Assembly: GCA_964577195.1 (NCBI GenBank)
Contig: CAZNYF010000126.1
Location: forward strand, 1 to 8,183
Length of the DNA stretch: 8,183 nucleotides
Direction: 5' to 3'
DNA from: HyVt-560 sp964577195
GTDB taxonomy: Bacteria > Pseudomonadota > Gammaproteobacteria > UWMA-0217
Below, in pieces: positions 5,621 to 8,183 of the stretch. Each line of letters begins with the position of its first letter. The stretch's first letter is position 1. Position numbers and translations under genes: made by a program. A model generated the notes under the pieces. That model saw only the letters and a list, made by a program, of their open reading frames with translations. It did no database searches and was not told the DNA's origin.

Positions 5621-5648
5621 AAAAAGCCCGCCATGAAGACGGGCTTTT
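5621..5648 (-). terminator. Intrinsic terminator after the DUF3015 pair
   Basis: Read on the minus strand, AAAAGCCCG (5648-5640) pairs with CGGGCTTTT (5630-5622) across a nine-base loop and is followed by a T tract ending at 5620. It lies about 30 bases after the second DUF3015 stop and before the DUF4105 start. Confidence 0.88.
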
Positions 5649-5679
5649 GTTCCAGGAAAACAATCTCCCGGATGATGGC

Positions 5680-6165
5680 TTAGTTAACGTATTTCGCTAA
5701 CGCACTATCACTTAGCATAGCCTGATCCAGCGCTGCGAGAATTTGCTCTGGTTGGTCTGCATCAAATACGCTGTCGAAACGGCTTTGGCTCAATTTCTGA
5801 AACGCGGCCAGATCCTGATTTTCAACACCGATCAAATAAGCCAGTGCTTCAAGGTGATCACCTTGTCCTTTAGCAGCATCAATCGTCAGCTTGTCCATAT
5901 TGCTGGCAACAAAGATTTTCTTAGCTTCTTCGCGTTGTACGGTATGAGTTGGATCACAACCCATCAAGCCGCCACCAGTGGTCATAAAAAAGGTATTGGG
6001 AATAACCAGGTTATTCAAAATAGCGGCAGCAATTTGAGGGCCTTTGCCACTTTTTCCGTCCATTACCATTGCACCTAAACCACAACCACCACCTGTTTCA
6101 GCAGCGTTAGCGGTAAAAGCGGTAGTCAGCGCCAGAGACGCAACAATCATTAAAGATTTTTTCAT
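5680..6165 (-). CDS. DUF3015 family periplasmic protein (second copy)
   Basis: The 161-residue protein starts at ATG 6165, chosen because GGAG lies six bases upstream and the signal peptide (MKKSLMIVASLALTTAFTANA) begins there; a longer frame to 6186 adds seven residues without merit. The mature part opens with GGGCGLG (Cys28) and has a second cysteine in MGCDPTH (Cys70), a likely disulfide pair. It shares AAKGxGDHLxALA with the gene just upstream, so the two are tandem paralogues about 23 bases apart on one transcript. DUF3015 is common in gammaproteobacteria and has no established function. It ends before a clear terminator. Confidence 0.88.
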   Translation of the reverse strand: MKKSLMIVASLALTTAFTANAAETGGGCGLGAMVMDGKSGKGPQIAAAILNNLVIPNTFFMTTGGGLMGCDPTHTVQREEAKKIFVASNMDKLTIDAAKGQGDHLEALAYLIGVENQDLAAFQKLSQSRFDSVFDADQPEQILAALDQAMLSDSALAKYVN

Positions 6166-6188
6166 TTTAAACTCCGTAATTACCAAGG

Positions 6189-6677
6189 TTATAGGGTGAT
6201 GTATTTAGACAGCTGCGGGTCAGTTGCCATCGCTGTATCTAAACGTGTCAAAAATGCTTGTGAATCGCTGGAATCAGCTACAAATAACTCGCTGTAACGA
6301 GTTTTCACCATCTTATAGAAGGTCGCTTGATCCGCTGATTCGATAGTCAACAAGTCTGCCAATGCGTGAAGATGATCGCCAGTACCCTTAGCCGCGTCAC
6401 GAGCAATATTATCCATATTGCCTGCAACATAGAGATTGCGCTGGTATTCTGCTGTCACCATGCTTTCACCGACACAGCCCAGGCTGTCAAAACTCAAACC
6501 AAAAAGTTGGTTGGAAACAGTCCCATTGGTTGTCGCTGCGAGTACATGAGGACCTAAACCAGACTGTCCGGCAAATATTTGTTGCCCTAGACCACAGCCT
6601 GCGCCTTTATCAGCTATTGCGCCGATGGGCAGAACCAGTAATCCAGCGAGCGGTAATGCTGCTAGTATTTTCTTCAT
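6189..6677 (-). CDS. DUF3015 family periplasmic protein (first copy)
   Basis: The 162-residue protein has a Sec signal peptide (residues 1-22, cut at AIA-DK), the family opening GAGCGLG (Cys28), a second cysteine in LGCVGES (Cys68) and the shared segment AAKGTGDHLHALADLL. An AAGGAA ribosome site lies six to seven bases before the ATG, and a near-consensus promoter lies just upstream. It leads a two-gene unit with the paralogue at 5680-6165. The role is unknown; small size, export and a conserved cysteine pair suggest a soluble periplasmic protein expressed at a good level. Confidence 0.88.
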   Translation of the reverse strand: MKKILAALPLAGLLVLPIGAIADKGAGCGLGQQIFAGQSGLGPHVLAATTNGTVSNQLFGLSFDSLGCVGESMVTAEYQRNLYVAGNMDNIARDAAKGTGDHLHALADLLTIESADQATFYKMVKTRYSELFVADSSDSQAFLTRLDTAMATDPQLSKYITL

Positions 6678-6711
6678 AGTAAATTCCTTGTTAAATTTGG
6701 AAGGAATGGAC

Positions 6712-6740
6712 GTTATAGTAGAACCTTAAAGTGGTGTCAA
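6712..6740 (-). promoter_or_regulatory. Near-consensus sigma70 promoter of the DUF3015 unit
   Basis: TTGACA (6740-6735) and TATAAC (6717-6712) lie 17 bases apart on the minus strand. The -35 box is a full consensus match and the -10 box matches five of six. The leader to ATG 6677 is roughly 28 bases. The -10 region overlaps a plus-strand TATAGT (6714-6719) pointing toward the hydrolase gene. Confidence 0.82.
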
Positions 6741-6745
6741 TCGGA

Positions 6746-7612
6746 ATGATCAAGAACTATCCAAATGGGGGTAACACTCTGAAATCTGGACGAATTGTTA
6801 ACTGGCTAATCAGCTTGTCGGTGCTTTTGTTGCTCAGCGGTTGCTCCGGTCTGTTTTTTGTCCCGGACCGTCAGCTAATCCTGGAGCCTGATCGGCTCAA
6901 GCTGGATTTTGAAGATATTTTTATCCCTACCAATGATCAACAAAAGCTACATGGCTGGCTGCTAAAAGGAGAGGCTCCAGTAAAAGGGACAGTGATTTTT
7001 CTGCACGGAAATGCCCAGAACATTAGCTATCACATCGCTTCGGTTCGCTGGTTGCCAAAGCATGGCTATAACGTATTTCTTTATGATTATCAGGGGTATG
7101 GAAAATCAACAGGTAAGGCGAGTATTAATAATAGTATAGATAATTTCAGCTCCGTCATCGAAACGCTTGATCGAACCTTACCTAAGGATCAGCAGAAGTA
7201 TTCTGTCTTTGGTCAAAGCCTGGGTGGCGCGTTAGCCATTGCTGCAGTTGCTAAAAATCAAGGCACTACGTCGTTTCAATCGTTGATCGTTGATAGTGCT
7301 TTTTCGGGGTTTAGAACTATTGCCAGAGAAAAAATGCAGGAGCTGCTGCTGGTGAGACCTTTTTCTGGCGCATTACAATATTTGTTCACGGGGCAGCCCA
7401 ATATTCTCGAAGAGATTGCTTCAATCAAATCGACTCCGATCTTAATTTTGCAGGGCAAAAACGATAAAATTGTGCCGCCAGCACATGCACAAAATCTGTA
7501 CGACAAAGCCAACGAGCCGAAACAACTACACATTCAAGCAGGCGCCAGACATATACAATCCCTTGCCAGTGAAACCGTGCGAGCGTTGATGTTAGAGCAA
7601 TTGAGTCAGTAA
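6746..7612 (+). CDS. Alpha/beta-hydrolase lipoprotein (BEM46/YfhR-type)
   Basis: The protein has a lipoprotein signal with lipobox LLSGC (Cys33 from ATG 6746), and Ser after the Cys fits outer-membrane sorting. The hydrolase fold follows: oxyanion segment FLHGNAQN (86-93), nucleophile Ser158 in GQSLGG, Asp240 in LQGKNDKIVP and His269 in GARHIQS, a complete catalytic triad. The pattern HGN plus YDYQGYGKS resembles the BEM46/ABHD13/YfhR group; the substrate is unknown (ester, thioester or peptide). The start is uncertain: GTG 6731 overlaps the opposing promoter -35 box, and ATG 6746 has no good ribosome site and gives a long n-region. GGGGG (about 6766-6771) lies before CTG 6779, which would give a compact signal but needs a rare start codon. 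It diverges from the DUF3015 unit and converges on greB. Confidence 0.85.
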   Translation: MIKNYPNGGNTLKSGRIVNWLISLSVLLLLSGCSGLFFVPDRQLILEPDRLKLDFEDIFIPTNDQQKLHGWLLKGEAPVKGTVIFLHGNAQNISYHIASVRWLPKHGYNVFLYDYQGYGKSTGKASINNSIDNFSSVIETLDRTLPKDQQKYSVFGQSLGGALAIAAVAKNQGTTSFQSLIVDSAFSGFRTIAREKMQELLLVRPFSGALQYLFTGQPNILEEIASIKSTPILILQGKNDKIVPPAHAQNLYDKANEPKQLHIQAGARHIQSLASETVRALMLEQLSQ

Positions 7613-7632
7613 AAGCATTGAACCTGGAAAAA

Positions 7633-8127
7633 TCACTCGTACTCAATCGCTGTGATTTCATAATACAACTCGCCACTGGGAACCTTGGCCAGAACTTCAT
7701 CCCCCAAAGTGCGGGTCATCAATGACTTGGCAATGGGTGAATCCATACTGATATACCCTTGGGCATGATCAATCTCATCGGGGCCGACGATTCGATACCT
7801 TTGCTCTTGTCCTTGTTCATCAACCAGCGAAACCCAGGCAGCGAAAAAAATTTGTTGTGTGTTAGACGGGCGCTGATTGACCACTTTGAGGGTTGGCAAA
7901 CGCTTTTGTAAATACCGAATGCGTCGGTCTATCTCGCGGAGCTCTTTTTTGCGATAGATATACTCTGCGTTTTCGGAGCGATCACCCTCCGCAGCGGCGG
8001 CTGACAATGCAGCAGTCACTTCGCGGCGACGAATCCAGATGGCCTTTTCTTCGTTTTTTAACCGCGTGTAGCCCTGCTGGGTGATATAGGGAGATTTTGG
8101 TGGGGAAGGTGGGCGATAGCGACCCAT
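7633..8127 (-). CDS. greB: Transcript cleavage factor GreB
   Basis: GreB binds the secondary channel of stalled, backtracked RNA polymerase and stimulates cleavage of the RNA 3' end. The 164-residue protein has the N-terminal coiled coil (about 15-80) with the tip sequence GDRSENAEY, whose acidic Asp49 and Glu52 correspond to the metal-holding Asp41 and Glu44 of E. coli GreB. The run REIDRRIRYL and the C-terminal FKBP-like domain (about 85-162: FFAAWVSL, RIVGPDEI, YISMDSPIAKSL, ITAIEYE) are GreB rather than GreA in pattern. A proline-rich N-terminal extension of about eight residues (MGRYRPPSPPKSP) precedes the usual start. It converges with the hydrolase gene at a 20-base gap, with no terminator seen between them. 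A TACAAT at about 8156-8161 on the minus strand could be its -10 box, but the -35 would fall at the window edge. Confidence 0.93.
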   Translation of the reverse strand: MGRYRPPSPPKSPYITQQGYTRLKNEEKAIWIRRREVTAALSAAAAEGDRSENAEYIYRKKELREIDRRIRYLQKRLPTLKVVNQRPSNTQQIFFAAWVSLVDEQGQEQRYRIVGPDEIDHAQGYISMDSPIAKSLMTRTLGDEVLAKVPSGELYYEITAIEYE

Positions 8128-8183
8128 ATAAACTTATGCCGATTGTAAACCCAGCATTGTAGACGACTTGTTGCGATGCGAAC

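Noticed and set aside
7613..7632. Terminator between the hydrolase and greB genes
   Set aside because: The 20-base gap has no stem with a U-tract on either strand.

Overview
The window looks like chromosomal DNA of a Gram-negative, probably gammaproteobacterial organism. The support is a GreB with close similarity to the enterobacterial protein, a LexA with the family's cleavage site and Ser/Lys dyad in register with E. coli LexA, tandem DUF3015 proteins, Sec and lipoprotein signal peptides, and an outer-membrane-type C-terminus on the DUF4105 protein. A finer placement is not possible from the sequence alone. No tRNA, rRNA, CRISPR array or transposase gene was seen.

Left part (1-2751, all genes on the minus strand). 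The left edge cuts a small lipoprotein gene with EGKCG motifs, the signature of HvfA-type substrates of DUF692/MNIO enzymes (copper-binding modified peptides). Next comes a two-gene unit, a LexA-family repressor followed by a translationally coupled TusA/SirA-like small protein, with a clear sigma70 promoter carrying two GTTC-N7-GTTC-like sites. Upstream of it lies a 164-bp near-perfect palindrome (1380-1543) flanked by TTAT on both sides, which resembles a MITE or a long hairpin RNA. Beyond that is a 12-helix MFS transporter whose N-terminus appears frameshifted.

Middle (2752-3645). A long leader with two inverted repeats precedes a plus-strand lipoprotein with seven EGKCG motifs behind an alanine-rich repeat segment. 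It is a paralogue of the protein at the left edge, sharing Cys24 of the lipobox and an NPFD segment. No MNIO, DUF2063 or DoxX gene lies next to it. A strong bidirectional terminator closes this unit and the convergent DUF4105 gene.

Right part (3645-8183). Two DUF3015 periplasmic proteins are transcribed leftward from a near-consensus promoter and end at an intrinsic terminator, followed by a large DUF4105 (Lnb-like cysteine/histidine) envelope protein. Divergent from them is an alpha/beta-hydrolase lipoprotein, which converges on greB at the right end.

Taken together the window is rich in envelope proteins. The most interesting items are the paired EGKCG lipoproteins (one of them an orphan with a novel-looking layout), the palindromic element, and the LexA unit with its unusual operators and TusA-like partner.
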